Below are positions 8,040 through 16,482 of a stretch of DNA of 38,656 nucleotides, in pieces; the first letter of the stretch is position 1, and every line of letters begins with the position of its first letter. A program made the position numbers and the translations under genes. Source of the DNA: an uncultured Collinsella sp. (GTDB taxonomy: Bacteria > Actinomycetota > Coriobacteriia > Coriobacteriales > Coriobacteriaceae). Location: contig UQOJ01000014.1 of the NCBI GenBank assembly GCA_900542635.1, positions 1 to 38,656 of the forward strand, in the 5' to 3' direction. The notes under the pieces were generated by a model. That model ran no database searches. It saw only the letters and a list, made by a program, of their open reading frames with translations, and had not been told where the DNA came from.

Positions 8040-11000
8040 CTAGCGCTTACGGATACCCCAGACCAGGGCTCCGACGCCGGCCATGGCGATGACAAATGCC
8101 ATAAGCAGAGTGGCAGCCTGCTGGTCGCCCGTGGTGGGCAGGAAACCCTTGACCGTCTTGACGATGTTCGTCACGGTCTTGGGCGTGCCGGGATCGGACG
8201 TCGGCACGGGCGTCTCGGGCTTTTTGTACGTGTTGTTGAACACGATACCCTCGACGCTCCTGTCGCCCTTGGTAAAGGCGACGTTCGCCTTGAGGTCGCC
8301 CTCGCCGTCATCGGCCACGTTGACGGTCGCGGTAAAGACGGACTTATCGTAGGTCATACCGACCTCGTCGCCCTTGACCTCGGCGATGGTGTAGACGTAC
8401 GTACCAGGCTCGTCGTACTCGAACTTGTCGAAGTTGATCTTGCCGTCGGCATCGTTGGTGACGGTGGACTCGATGCCCTCGCCAACGAGCTTAAAGCTGA
8501 ACTCGTCCTTCTTGAGCTCGCGTCCCTCAAGCACCTTGATGGCGCCGATGGAGACCTGAGTGGGCATGGCGTGATACTTGTTGGTAAAGCCAGCCGACTC
8601 GGTGGTTCCCTCGAGCTTGTGCGTCGCGGTCAGCGTGCCGTCGCCGTTGTCGGAGACGGTGGTCACGACGGTGTAGGTCGTGCCGTCATAGGTGACGCCC
8701 TTGTACAGGCCGAGCGCGTTGGGGCAAGCCTCGCGCAGCGTGTACGTGTACGTGCCGGGTGCCTCGTAGCGAATCGGGCTCAGCGTCACGGTGCCGTTAG
8801 CGTCGTTGGTGCCGTTAGCGACAACCACGTCGTCCTCGAGCAGCTCAAACGTGAACTCGCCTGCTGCAAGGTCGCGTCCAGTCAGGCGCTTGACTGTCTT
8901 GACCTGATCGGTCACGGACGAATCGGTAGGTGCCACGCCGTAGGTGTTGGTAAACGTGAAGGCAGCACCGTCGTCGCCTTCGCGCTTGACGCTCAGATGC
9001 CCAGCACCGTCGTCAGACACGGTGTAGGAAACCTTGCGCGTGGCGTTGGTGTCATTGGTCACGCCAGGGGCACTACCGGACTCGGTCACCGTGTAAGTAA
9101 AGGTGTGCGAGCGCGGAGCGGTGGGGGCTGCGGGCTCGGGCTCGTCGCTGGGCTCGTCGGCGTTGGCATCGGTGTCGGCCTCTTCAGCCTCTGCCTCGTC
9201 GGCCTCTGCCTCGTCGGCCTCGGCTTCGTCAGCTTCGTCTGCCTCGGCCTTATCGGTCGCATCGTCCGTCACGCCCAGAGCGCGGTTGAGGTCCTCGAGC
9301 GTAAAGTGGATCTTGCCAAAGTCCACGTTGCCAGCCACGTCGTTGGTTGCGGTCGTGCGCTCGGGCATCGGGGCACTAGCCTCGTCGGCGGTCACGGTAA
9401 AGGTGAACTTGCCCGTGATGTCAGCCGGGGTCAGGCCCTCGGCAGCTTGGAGCTTCTTAATGCCGGTGAGCGCGGCATCGACGGCTTCGGCGCCGTAGAC
9501 GTTCTCGAACAAGGGCTCGACGCCGCCGTAGTCGACCGTTGCCGTCAGGGTACCGTCACCGTTGTCGACGACGATAACCTTAAAGCCAAAGCTCCACGTT
9601 GTAGCGGAAACGCCATTCGGCAGCCCGAATAAATCTTCGTAGGCCGTGTAGTTAATGGTCCAGGCAAGCTTACCGTCCTTGTCGGTACGATAGGCAAGCC
9701 CAGCAGCCTCAAGATTAGCAAGCATCTTAGTGTCGTAGTGCAGCGTATCAAAGCTCACGTGCCCGCCGATATTGGGCTTGAGGTTTTCGTATGCCACAAG
9801 CTCACCCTGATAGGCGATGCCGAACCAGAACTCGCCGTCGGCCATCGGGCGGCCGGTCAGAGTCTTGGTGGCAACGACCTGAGCGGCGGTGCCGCCAGGC
9901 GTGTTGGTCGTAGCGCTGTAACTGTTGTGGAACGGCACCAGGGCCTTCTCGACCTTGTTCTCGCCACTCTTGTGGACCGTCTCATGCGTGCCCTCGGGAC
10001 CGCCGGAAACGGTCGTCGTAGCAGTGAGCGTGCCGGCGGTGTCGTCGGCGATGGCGATCGTCACCGTGCGCACGGCGTCGTCGTAGGTGTAACCGGGCTG
10101 GCCGTCGTTCTTCTCGGCCACGGTGTACGTAAAGGTCTTGCCGGCGTCAGCCTGCGTAAATATAACCTCACGACCAGCCAGAATGTCGATCAGTCCGACC
10201 GTTGCCTCTGCCGCTGCGGGAGACTTGAAGCTATTAGCCCCGGGCAGCAGACCGAGCGCGCGAGCCGAAGCGTCGTCAGCAGGTGTCACGGTAAAGGTGA
10301 ACTGACCCTCAGTCATGGGGCGGCCGTCCAGATACTTGCTGAGCCACAGACCGCCGGCAGCGGTGTAGTTAAGCTCAGTGCGGTACGTGTTGGTAAAGCG
10401 TCCGTTTTCCTTCTTGGTGACGTTGGCGGTCAGGCTGCCATCGCCGTTCTCGGTCACGGTCACTTCGGCGGTTGCGACATGCGCGTCATACGTCATGCCG
10501 ACCGTGCTGCCCGCGTTCTCGTGGATCTCGTACTTGTAGGTTCCGGTGGCCGTGTAGCGAATCTTGCCGAACTTGATGGCGGCAATGCCGTCCTTCGCAT
10601 CGTGCTTACTCACGGTTACGGTCGCAGGATCGGGGAGCGGGGCGCCATCGGGGGCGGTAATGGTAAAGCTGAACTCGTCCCCATCCGTCCACTCGCGGCC
10701 GTCAATGGCCTTGCTCAGGCCAAAGTCGAGCTCTGCATCGAGCGGGGTCACGCTGTAGGTGTTCTTGAAGGTCGCAGGCGTGGCGCTCTTCAGCTCGTGC
10801 GTAGCGCTGAGGGTACCGTCACCGTTGTCGGTAATGGTGGTCTCGATGGTGTACTTGGCGTCGCTGTACGTGATGCCCTTGCTGGTGGTTCCGCCGTTGA
10901 CCTCGCGCAGCGTGTAGGGGTACTTGCCGGGCTTGGCGTACTTCACGGCGCCCATCGTGATGTTGCCGCTGGCGTCGTTGGTGCCGGTGGCGACGACCTT

Positions 11001-14000
11001 GTCGCCCTCGACGAGCTCGAAGGAGAACTCGCCGGCAGCAAGCTCGCGTCCGGTCAGGACCTTATTCGCGGTGATCTGGTCGGTGACGCTGAACTCGTCA
11101 GGATTCGGCTTGTAGCTGTTGTTGAACTTCGCCTCGTCGGCTCCATTCAGGACATGCTTCGCCTCGAGCGTGCCGTCGCCCTTGTCGGTGATGGTCGTCT
11201 CAATGGTGTAGGTCTTGCCGTCGTAGGTGATGCCGTTGTTGGCGTCGCCCGGGACCTCGCACAGCATGTAGGTATGCTTGCCGGCAGCGGTGTACTCGAT
11301 GGGGCTCATCTTGATCTTGCCGCGGTCGTCATTCTTGCCGGTGGCGACAACATCGTTGCCCTCGACGAGCTCGAAGGAGAACTCGCCTTCCTTGAGATCG
11401 CGCCCGGTCAGGACCTTGGTCGCCGTGATCTGATCAGTAACACTGAAGCTCTTGGGGGTTACGGTGTAGGCGTTCTCGAAGGTCGCCTTGTCAACATTCT
11501 GCAGCTTGTGCTCCACGCTGAGGGTGCCATCGTTGTTATCCTTGACGGTGGTCACAATAGTGTACTCAGCGGTGCTGTAAGTAATGCCGTTTTCGGTGGT
11601 GCCGGCCTTGGTCTCGCGCAGTATGTAGGTGTGCTCGCCAGCCGCAGTGTAGGTGACGGGATCCATTACGATCTTGCCGTCGGCATTGTTGGTACCGGTG
11701 GCGACCACGTTATTGCCCTCGACGAGCTCGAAACGGAAATCGCCAGCCTTGAGGTCGCGCCCGTCCAGGACCTTGTCCGCGGTGATCAGGTCGGTGACGC
11801 TGGAGCTCTTGGGGGTCACGTTGTAGGAGTTCTTGAACTCGGCAACCTTGACGTCCTTCAGAACATGCGTGGCGCTGAGCGTACCGTCGCCGTTGTCCGT
11901 GATGGTGGTCTCGATGGTGTACTTGGCGTCACTGTAGGTGATGCCCTTGCTGGTGGTTCCGCCCTTGACCTCGCGCAGCGTATAGGCGTGCGTTCCGGCC
12001 TTGGTGTACTCGATGGGGCTCATCGTGATCTTGCCATCGGCGGCGTTCTTGCCGGTGGCAACGACCTTGACGTCCTTGCCCTCGCCCTCGACGAGCTCGA
12101 AGGAGAACTCGCCCTCAGCCATGTCGCGGCCGGTCAGGACCTTGGTCGCGGTAATCCGATCCTCGACAGGCTTCACGTTATAGGCATTGGTGAACGTAAA
12201 TGCCACATCGCCGTCTGGCTTGTGGGATACGCTCAAATTACCCTTGCCGTCATCGGTCACGGTGTAGGAAACCTTGCGCGTGGCGTTGGCGTCGTTGGTC
12301 ACGCCAGCGACCTCGCCGGACTCAGTCACGGTGTAGGTAAAGGTGTGCTCGCGCTTCTCGGGCTTCTCGCCCAGAGCCTTGTTAAGGTCGTCGAGCGTAA
12401 AGGTAATCTTGCCAAAGTCGACCTTGCCCTTGGCATCATTGGTCGCGCTCGCGTTCGTGGGCATGGGTGCGCCCTCTTCACCGGTCACGGTAAAGGTGAA
12501 CTTGCCGGCAATGTCAGCCGGGGTCAGGCCATCAGGAACCTGCAGATTCTTCTTGCCCACAAGTGATACCTCGACAGGCGCGGCAGTGTAGGCGTTCACA
12601 AACTCGTTGCCGGCATCGCCGTAGACAGCCGTCGCCGTCAGGGTACCATCGCCGTTGTCGACAACGGTCACATATACGTCAATTGCCGCCGTGGTAGTGC
12701 TCACGCCCGCAGGCAGCTCGCCGGTCTGCTCGGCAGCAATGTAGCGAATGGTCCACGTGGGCTTGTCTGAGCTAGCGTCAAACGACGCCTTGTCTTCCTC
12801 GACCAGCTTGGCAAGCGACTCGGTCGTGTACGTCAGCGGACCGAACTCAACCTTGCCACCCTTGTTGGTTGCATCCAGCAGAACCTCGTCGTGCCCCGCA
12901 TAGCTCAGCGCAAACTTAAATTCGTCATCGGCCATCAGGCGCCCCGTGAGCGTCTTGGTAGCCTCAAGAGTCAGCGGGGTTTCCGTCTTGGCGCTATAGA
13001 TGTTCGTGAACTTAGTCTCACCCGAGGTCTTTTCAACGTCGGCCTTAAGCTCACCCTTGGCGTTAACCGTCACAGCCACCTTGAACGTGGCAACGTTCTT
13101 GCTGTAGGTAATGCCACCGGCGTCGCCCTTGACCTCGCGGACCTCATAGGTGTACTCGCCCGGCTCGGCATAAGTAATCTTGCCAAAGTTAATGGCTGCC
13201 TTGCCCTTGTCGAGATCGGCATTGGTCACAGTTACGGTCGCGGGGTCGGGCATCGGGGCATTGTTGTCGGACGTCGCGGAGAGCTCAAACTCAAACGCAT
13301 CCGTATCCGCCCACTTGCGGCCCTCGAGCACCTTGGTCAGACCAAAGTCAGTCTTGGTATCCACCGTTGTCGGCTTGGTTGCAAGGCTAAAGATAATCTT
13401 GCCGTTGTTGCCCAGGTGCGAATGCACGTGCGTGGAAGTCGCAACGGAGGAAAGGTCATTCCACCTGGGGTTAAGCACGTCGCGCGCGGTCTCGGTCTTG
13501 TTACCATTCACCCCCACATCGTCCTTGGTGGTATGCAGCTGGTCGATATAGGCCAAGCGCGCGGTTCCCTTATTAAAGGACCAATAGCCGTCATCTTTGA
13601 CCAGAGCGCCGTCGTAGCTGGCGATCTCGTGCCCCTCAAACTCCACAACGGCATAGTCGTCCTTCGGCTTGCCGTTTGCGCCCATCGCCACAAACTCGTC
13701 CTTGTAGTAATAGACGTCGTTGCCCTGCGGCTTTACCGTCGCGCGCTGGGTGCATTCCTTGTCCGTGTAGATAGGCGTGATTTTTTGGAAGTAATAGTAG
13801 CTGTTGGTATCGGCGGGCTCAAACTCGGCGACAACATCGCCCAGCTCGCCGCCCGACCACTTGTTGGCCAGGAAGTAGACCGTCTGGTTGTCGGCGTCCT
13901 TGTGGTCATCGATATACTTCTTGAGCACCTTATCGGGCGTAAACAGGTTGTTGCGTGCTTCGTCCTTGACGCTCGAGGTGTATTTAATCTGAATAGGCTT

Positions 14001-15428
14001 GATGTCATTGAGCGACGTGCGCTCAAAGATCCCGTTTTCCATGTCCACGTGATAGCGGATCAGCGGAATCAGCGATGCGGGGATCTTAACCGTCACGATA
14101 TCGCCCTGCTGCGCATTGGCAGAGCGCTCGACGGTGATGACCAGGTCCTTGGCCACGCCCGAAAACTCGTACGTGTCCGTATTGCCCTTGGTTGTCTTGG
14201 TCACTTCATCAAAGGGGACGCCATTAATCTGAGCGCTGACAAACGTATCGACCTGCATAAAGTCGCCCAGCTCATCACTGAAGGTGATGTAGCCGGACTT
14301 GCTCTCGTCGTAACCATCCTCGATCTGAGTGGGAGAGCCCTTGCCCGAGGTGATAGAGCTCGAGATATCATCAAACACCTTCTTGAGCTCATCGGCATTC
14401 GATGCAGCCTTGTAGAAATCGGAATTCTCGGTGCGCTTACCAAGCTCATTGGTTGTGTAGGACGTGGCGTTTGGATAGTTGCTCGACACGGCGTGCATGA
14501 ACTTGTTTTCGTCGCTCGTCCAGTAGTTCGTAGGCTCGTCAGCGGGATTCGCATCATCAAAGATGCCGATGGTGTAGACCGTAGCGCCTTTCCCCTTCAT
14601 TTTCTTGGCGGCGACTATGGCATTATTGGCAACCGTAGGGTTAAAGTTCCTGACGTCTGTGGGCGTGCCGTCCGTAAAGAACACAACTACCTTCTGGGCA
14701 TCCTCGCGGCCCGACATGTCGCGAGCAAGTTCAAGGCCGTAATCAGCCCGCGTGGCACCGGCAGGTTCGATGTAGCCGACCGTATTCTTAAGTTCCGTCG
14801 CAGCGCTATCAACACACGGCGTCAGGCTCTTCATGGTCTGCGAGTAGTTGTGCGTGTATCCCTGACGATCGCGATACGTATCGTTGCCGATCTCGTTTTT
14901 CTTTGCACCCGAAAACTTAACGATGGCAACCTGATGCCGCTTATTCGTATCTTTAATGCTCTTGTTTTGCTCGGCGATGGTGTCGATAAAGGAACTGGCA
15001 GCTGCCTTGAGTGCGTCGATGCGTTTGGTCGAATCGCTGTCACCCATGTCATTATCCATCGACCCGGAGGCATCAAGCACCATCACGATATCGAGCGGTT
15101 TAGTGACCAGCGACGTTGTGTCAGAAGTCGAAGACATCGTGGAGAGCGTCGTCACAAAGTCGGACTTTTCGTCCTGCGCTGGCTCGACCGTCTTGTCCGT
15201 CCAGATTCGGCCTACATAACGTGTCGTCAGGTCCTGCTCGCCGCCCGACGCCCAGTACTGCCAGCGGCCGGTGGTGTCAGGGTCGACTATCTTTCCGCTC
15301 ACCGTCGGTCCGTCCATTCCGGTGCTGGACCTGGCGTTGGCCTCGGGCAGCATGGCAAATGCTGCAGCCGGCAACACCAGCACCACGGCCAGTATCACCG
15401 CCAAGAGACCCCTCGTGTACTTACTCAT
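8040..15428 (-). CDS. Giant LPXTG cell-wall-anchored adhesin with VWA and about 13 Spy0128-type pilin domains
   Basis: This 2462-residue surface protein opens with a signal peptide (MSKYTRGLLAVILAVVLVLP, cleavage near AFA/ANA). A von Willebrand A domain follows at about 105-350 with MIDAS motif DASGS at 119-123. After an unassigned region to about 695 come about 13 consecutive pilin-type beta domains. Most share a K-[VL]-L-x-G-R start, a central Y-T-[YL]-x-[EV]-x-E, a DNGDGTL stretch and a terminal F-x-N-x-Y. In the Spy0128/FctA family the Lys, Glu and Asn at those positions form intramolecular isopeptide bonds. The end is LPTTG (about 2426-2430), a hydrophobic helix and RKR, the sortase signal. 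The eleventh domain is split by an acidic Glu-Asp-Ala tract (about 2056-2099). The ATG at 15428 has AAGGGAG upstream. It probably mediates attachment to host or matrix; the ligand is unknown and no sortase gene is in the window. Confidence 0.93.
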   Translation of the reverse strand: MSKYTRGLLAVILAVVLVLPAAAFAMLPEANARSSTGMDGPTVSGKIVDPDTTGRWQYWASGGEQDLTTRYVGRIWTDKTVEPAQDEKSDFVTTLSTMSSTSDTTSLVTKPLDIVMVLDASGSMDNDMGDSDSTKRIDALKAAASSFIDTIAEQNKSIKDTNKRHQVAIVKFSGAKKNEIGNDTYRDRQGYTHNYSQTMKSLTPCVDSAATELKNTVGYIEPAGATRADYGLELARDMSGREDAQKVVVFFTDGTPTDVRNFNPTVANNAIVAAKKMKGKGATVYTIGIFDDANPADEPTNYWTSDENKFMHAVSSNYPNATSYTTNELGKRTENSDFYKAASNADELKKVFDDISSSITSGKGSPTQIEDGYDESKSGYITFSDELGDFMQVDTFVSAQINGVPFDEVTKTTKGNTDTYEFSGVAKDLVITVERSANAQQGDIVTVKIPASLIPLIRYHVDMENGIFERTSLNDIKPIQIKYTSSVKDEARNNLFTPDKVLKKYIDDHKDADNQTVYFLANKWSGGELGDVVAEFEPADTNSYYYFQKITPIYTDKECTQRATVKPQGNDVYYYKDEFVAMGANGKPKDDYAVVEFEGHEIASYDGALVKDDGYWSFNKGTARLAYIDQLHTTKDDVGVNGNKTETARDVLNPRWNDLSSVATSTHVHSHLGNNGKIIFSLATKPTTVDTKTDFGLTKVLEGRKWADTDAFEFELSATSDNNAPMPDPATVTVTNADLDKGKAAINFGKITYAEPGEYTYEVREVKGDAGGITYSKNVATFKVAVTVNAKGELKADVEKTSGETKFTNIYSAKTETPLTLEATKTLTGRLMADDEFKFALSYAGHDEVLLDATNKGGKVEFGPLTYTTESLAKLVEEDKASFDASSDKPTWTIRYIAAEQTGELPAGVSTTTAAIDVYVTVVDNGDGTLTATAVYGDAGNEFVNAYTAAPVEVSLVGKKNLQVPDGLTPADIAGKFTFTVTGEEGAPMPTNASATNDAKGKVDFGKITFTLDDLNKALGEKPEKREHTFTYTVTESGEVAGVTNDANATRKVSYTVTDDGKGNLSVSHKPDGDVAFTFTNAYNVKPVEDRITATKVLTGRDMAEGEFSFELVEGEGKDVKVVATGKNAADGKITMSPIEYTKAGTHAYTLREVKGGTTSKGITYSDAKYTIETTITDNGDGTLSATHVLKDVKVAEFKNSYNVTPKSSSVTDLITADKVLDGRDLKAGDFRFELVEGNNVVATGTNNADGKIVMDPVTYTAAGEHTYILRETKAGTTENGITYSTAEYTIVTTVKDNNDGTLSVEHKLQNVDKATFENAYTVTPKSFSVTDQITATKVLTGRDLKEGEFSFELVEGNDVVATGKNDDRGKIKMSPIEYTAAGKHTYMLCEVPGDANNGITYDGKTYTIETTITDKGDGTLEAKHVLNGADEAKFNNSYKPNPDEFSVTDQITANKVLTGRELAAGEFSFELVEGDKVVATGTNDASGNITMGAVKYAKPGKYPYTLREVNGGTTSKGITYSDAKYTIETTITDNGDGTLSATHELKSATPATFKNTYSVTPLDAELDFGLSKAIDGREWTDGDEFSFTITAPDGAPLPDPATVTVSKHDAKDGIAAIKFGKIRYTATGTYKYEIHENAGSTVGMTYDAHVATAEVTVTENGDGSLTANVTKKENGRFTNTYRTELNYTAAGGLWLSKYLDGRPMTEGQFTFTVTPADDASARALGLLPGANSFKSPAAAEATVGLIDILAGREVIFTQADAGKTFTYTVAEKNDGQPGYTYDDAVRTVTIAIADDTAGTLTATTTVSGGPEGTHETVHKSGENKVEKALVPFHNSYSATTNTPGGTAAQVVATKTLTGRPMADGEFWFGIAYQGELVAYENLKPNIGGHVSFDTLHYDTKMLANLEAAGLAYRTDKDGKLAWTINYTAYEDLFGLPNGVSATTWSFGFKVIVVDNGDGTLTATVDYGGVEPLFENVYGAEAVDAALTGIKKLQAAEGLTPADITGKFTFTVTADEASAPMPERTTATNDVAGNVDFGKIHFTLEDLNRALGVTDDATDKAEADEADEAEADEAEADEAEAEEADTDANADEPSDEPEPAAPTAPRSHTFTYTVTESGSAPGVTNDTNATRKVSYTVSDDGAGHLSVKREGDDGAAFTFTNTYGVAPTDSSVTDQVKTVKRLTGRDLAAGEFTFELLEDDVVVANGTNDANGTVTLSPIRYEAPGTYTYTLREACPNALGLYKGVTYDGTTYTVVTTVSDNGDGTLTATHKLEGTTESAGFTNKYHAMPTQVSIGAIKVLEGRELKKDEFSFKLVGEGIESTVTNDADGKINFDKFEYDEPGTYVYTIAEVKGDEVGMTYDKSVFTATVNVADDGEGDLKANVAFTKGDRSVEGIVFNNTYKKPETPVPTSDPGTPKTVTNIVKTVKGFLPTTGDQQAATLLMAFVIAMAGVGALVWGIRKR
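10759..12180 (-). repeat. Near-identical tandem pilin-domain coding repeats inside the adhesin gene
   Basis: Four consecutive domain units of about 350 nt (domains 4-7) are much more alike in DNA than the others. For example, the stretch around 10830-10895 and that around 11900-11965 differ at only a few bases. This is the expected substrate for unequal recombination that changes the length of the protein stalk. Confidence 0.75.
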
Positions 15429-15480
15429 CGCGTCTCCCTTCTCGCGGTCTCAGACCTTGCAACAGCCTAAAGTTACGAAA

Positions 15481-15561
15481 TGAGACACAATTTGGGCAGG
15501 TGACACATGTTCCAGATTCGGTTTTTGGCGTGAGACAAATGTCTCACCAAAGTTGAGACAC
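15481..15561. promoter_or_regulatory. Cluster of TGAGACA sites upstream of the adhesin gene
   Basis: TGAGACAC occurs at 15481-15488 and 15554-15561. Between them lies the dyad GTGAGACA-AA-TGTCTCAC at 15530-15547, and a related TGACACA starts at 15501. All lie 53-133 bp before the adhesin start codon, where an operator or activator site would be expected. The regulator is not identified. Confidence 0.5.
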
Positions 15562-15604
15562 GGCGTTTTCGCAGGAAAACGGGTGCGACTCAAGATGGAC
15601 GGGG

Positions 15605-15640
15605 CAAAAGGGCCCGTTTTCCTCCATCCCCGAGGGAGCA
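15605..15640 (+). repeat. REP-like motif, copy 2
   Basis: Carries CCGTTTTCCTCCATCCCC, related to the copy at 7701-7735, and again lies 12 nt before a family B palindrome. The left TGATCC end is degraded. Confidence 0.65.
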
Positions 15641-15652
15641 GTCGACGGCGCT

Positions 15653-15814
15653 CGCCACGAAATGAGCCTATCTACTACGTTTAGTCCGGTACCCCCGACC
15701 ACAATCGCGTTTCATGCAAAATCGCAGGCGTTCTACCTGCGGTTTTCTTTTCGCGTTTTTCGCCGTGGTTGAGGGTAGCCACCCAAACGTAGTAGATGGG
15801 CCTATTTCGTGGCA
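15653..15814. repeat. Long palindromic element, family B, copy 2
   Basis: 162 nt, the same length and orientation as copy 1. Arms at 15653-15682 and 15786-15814 share GTAGTAGAT and TTTCGTGG with about three mismatches. The apex CGCAGG-cgttcta-CCTGCG followed by a T-rich run is a textbook terminator hairpin. Confidence 0.9.
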
Positions 15815-15843
15815 GACGGGTCACGCGGCAGCCCTCACAAGGC

Positions 15844-15880
15844 AAAAATGATCCGTTTCCCTCTGTCCACGGGAGATCAA
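15844..15880 (+). repeat. REP-like motif, copy 3
   Basis: AAAATGATCCGTTTCCCTC followed by a GAGATCA end; related to the copy at 7701-7735. It lies 26 nt before palindrome A2. Confidence 0.65.
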
Positions 15881-15906
15881 GGGCTGCTACGGATATGGTG
15901 CTATTT

Positions 15907-16059
15907 CAAAACTATGCCGGATTACGGGGCTAAAGTCGGAGTCCTCATCCATACAGCCTTTTTTGAAAAACGGCAAGCAGTCTACCTGCGGTTTTGTTTT
16001 TGCGATTTTCTGTATGGTCGGAGATTCGCTATCCAGCCCCGTAATCCGGCATAGTTTTG
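15907..16059. repeat. Long palindromic element, family A, copy 2
   Basis: 153 nt with perfect 25-bp arms at 15907-15931 and 16035-16059. It has the same orientation as A1 and similar inner sequence (CCTCATCCATAC and CTACCTGCGGTTTTG). Confidence 0.92.
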
Positions 16060-16094
16060 TTCGCGGCGGCACAACCGCGCATTTAAGCGCGGGA

Positions 16095-16120
16095 CCGGCG
16101 GGGCATTTTTGCCCCGCCGG
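16095..16120 (-). terminator. Hairpin after the ech operon
   Basis: Perfect 11-bp arms (CCGGCGGGGCA and its complement) with a four-base loop, 14 bases past the echF stop. A second small hairpin (CGCGC/GCGCG) follows. There is no T-run on the minus strand, so termination efficiency is uncertain. Confidence 0.5.
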
Positions 16121-16133
16121 CCCCATCCCAGAG

Positions 16134-16475
16134 CTACTCCAGCTTGGTTTCTACCGTGAGAGTCTTGTCCGCTGCGACTGGAGTGCGGGCGGTGTCCATA
16201 GTCAGGCAGTGCTTGGGGCAGCTCTCGATGCACTCACCGCACACCACGCAGGCGTACGGGTCGATCGACCACGTTCCGCCCTTGCGATCGACCGCGAGCG
16301 CACCCGCCGGGCAGCGGCGCGCACACATGCCGCAGCAAATGCACACGTCCATGTCGTTGACGATGTGCCCGCGCAAGCGCTCGGGCGCCGCCAGCTTCTC
16401 CTGCGGATAGCACACCGTGACCGGCTGTTTGACCATGGAACCCAAGGCCGTCTTGGCAAATGTCAGCAAACTCAT
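16134..16475 (-). CDS. echF: Ech hydrogenase subunit F, 2x[4Fe-4S] ferredoxin-like
   Basis: This 113-residue electron-transfer subunit relates to NuoI, HycF and EchF. Two cluster motifs are visible: CICCGMCARRCP and CVVCGECIESCP, each with CxxCxxCxxxCP spacing. It is the last gene of the ech run and starts 7 nt after the echE stop. It would relay electrons from ferredoxin to the EchC cluster. The short length fits EchF rather than the longer NuoI. Confidence 0.88.
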   Translation of the reverse strand: MSLLTFAKTALGSMVKQPVTVCYPQEKLAAPERLRGHIVNDMDVCICCGMCARRCPAGALAVDRKGGTWSIDPYACVVCGECIESCPKHCLTMDTARTPVAADKTLTVETKLE

Positions 16476-16482
16476 GCCGCGC

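Larger units (their letters stand above)
15562..16133. other. Non-coding interval with palindromic elements B2 and A2
   Basis: This interval between the adhesin promoter region and the end of the ech operon contains REP-like copy 2, long palindrome B2, REP-like copy 3, long palindrome A2 and the ech terminator hairpin. No credible coding sequence was seen. Confidence 0.8.

Noticed and set aside
9738..15470. Very long plus-strand open frames (942 and 859 codons) opposite the adhesin gene
   Set aside because: They are antisense to a protein with a clear signal peptide, VWA, repeated pilin domains and LPTTG anchor; they arise from GC-rich codon bias and encode no recognisable domains.
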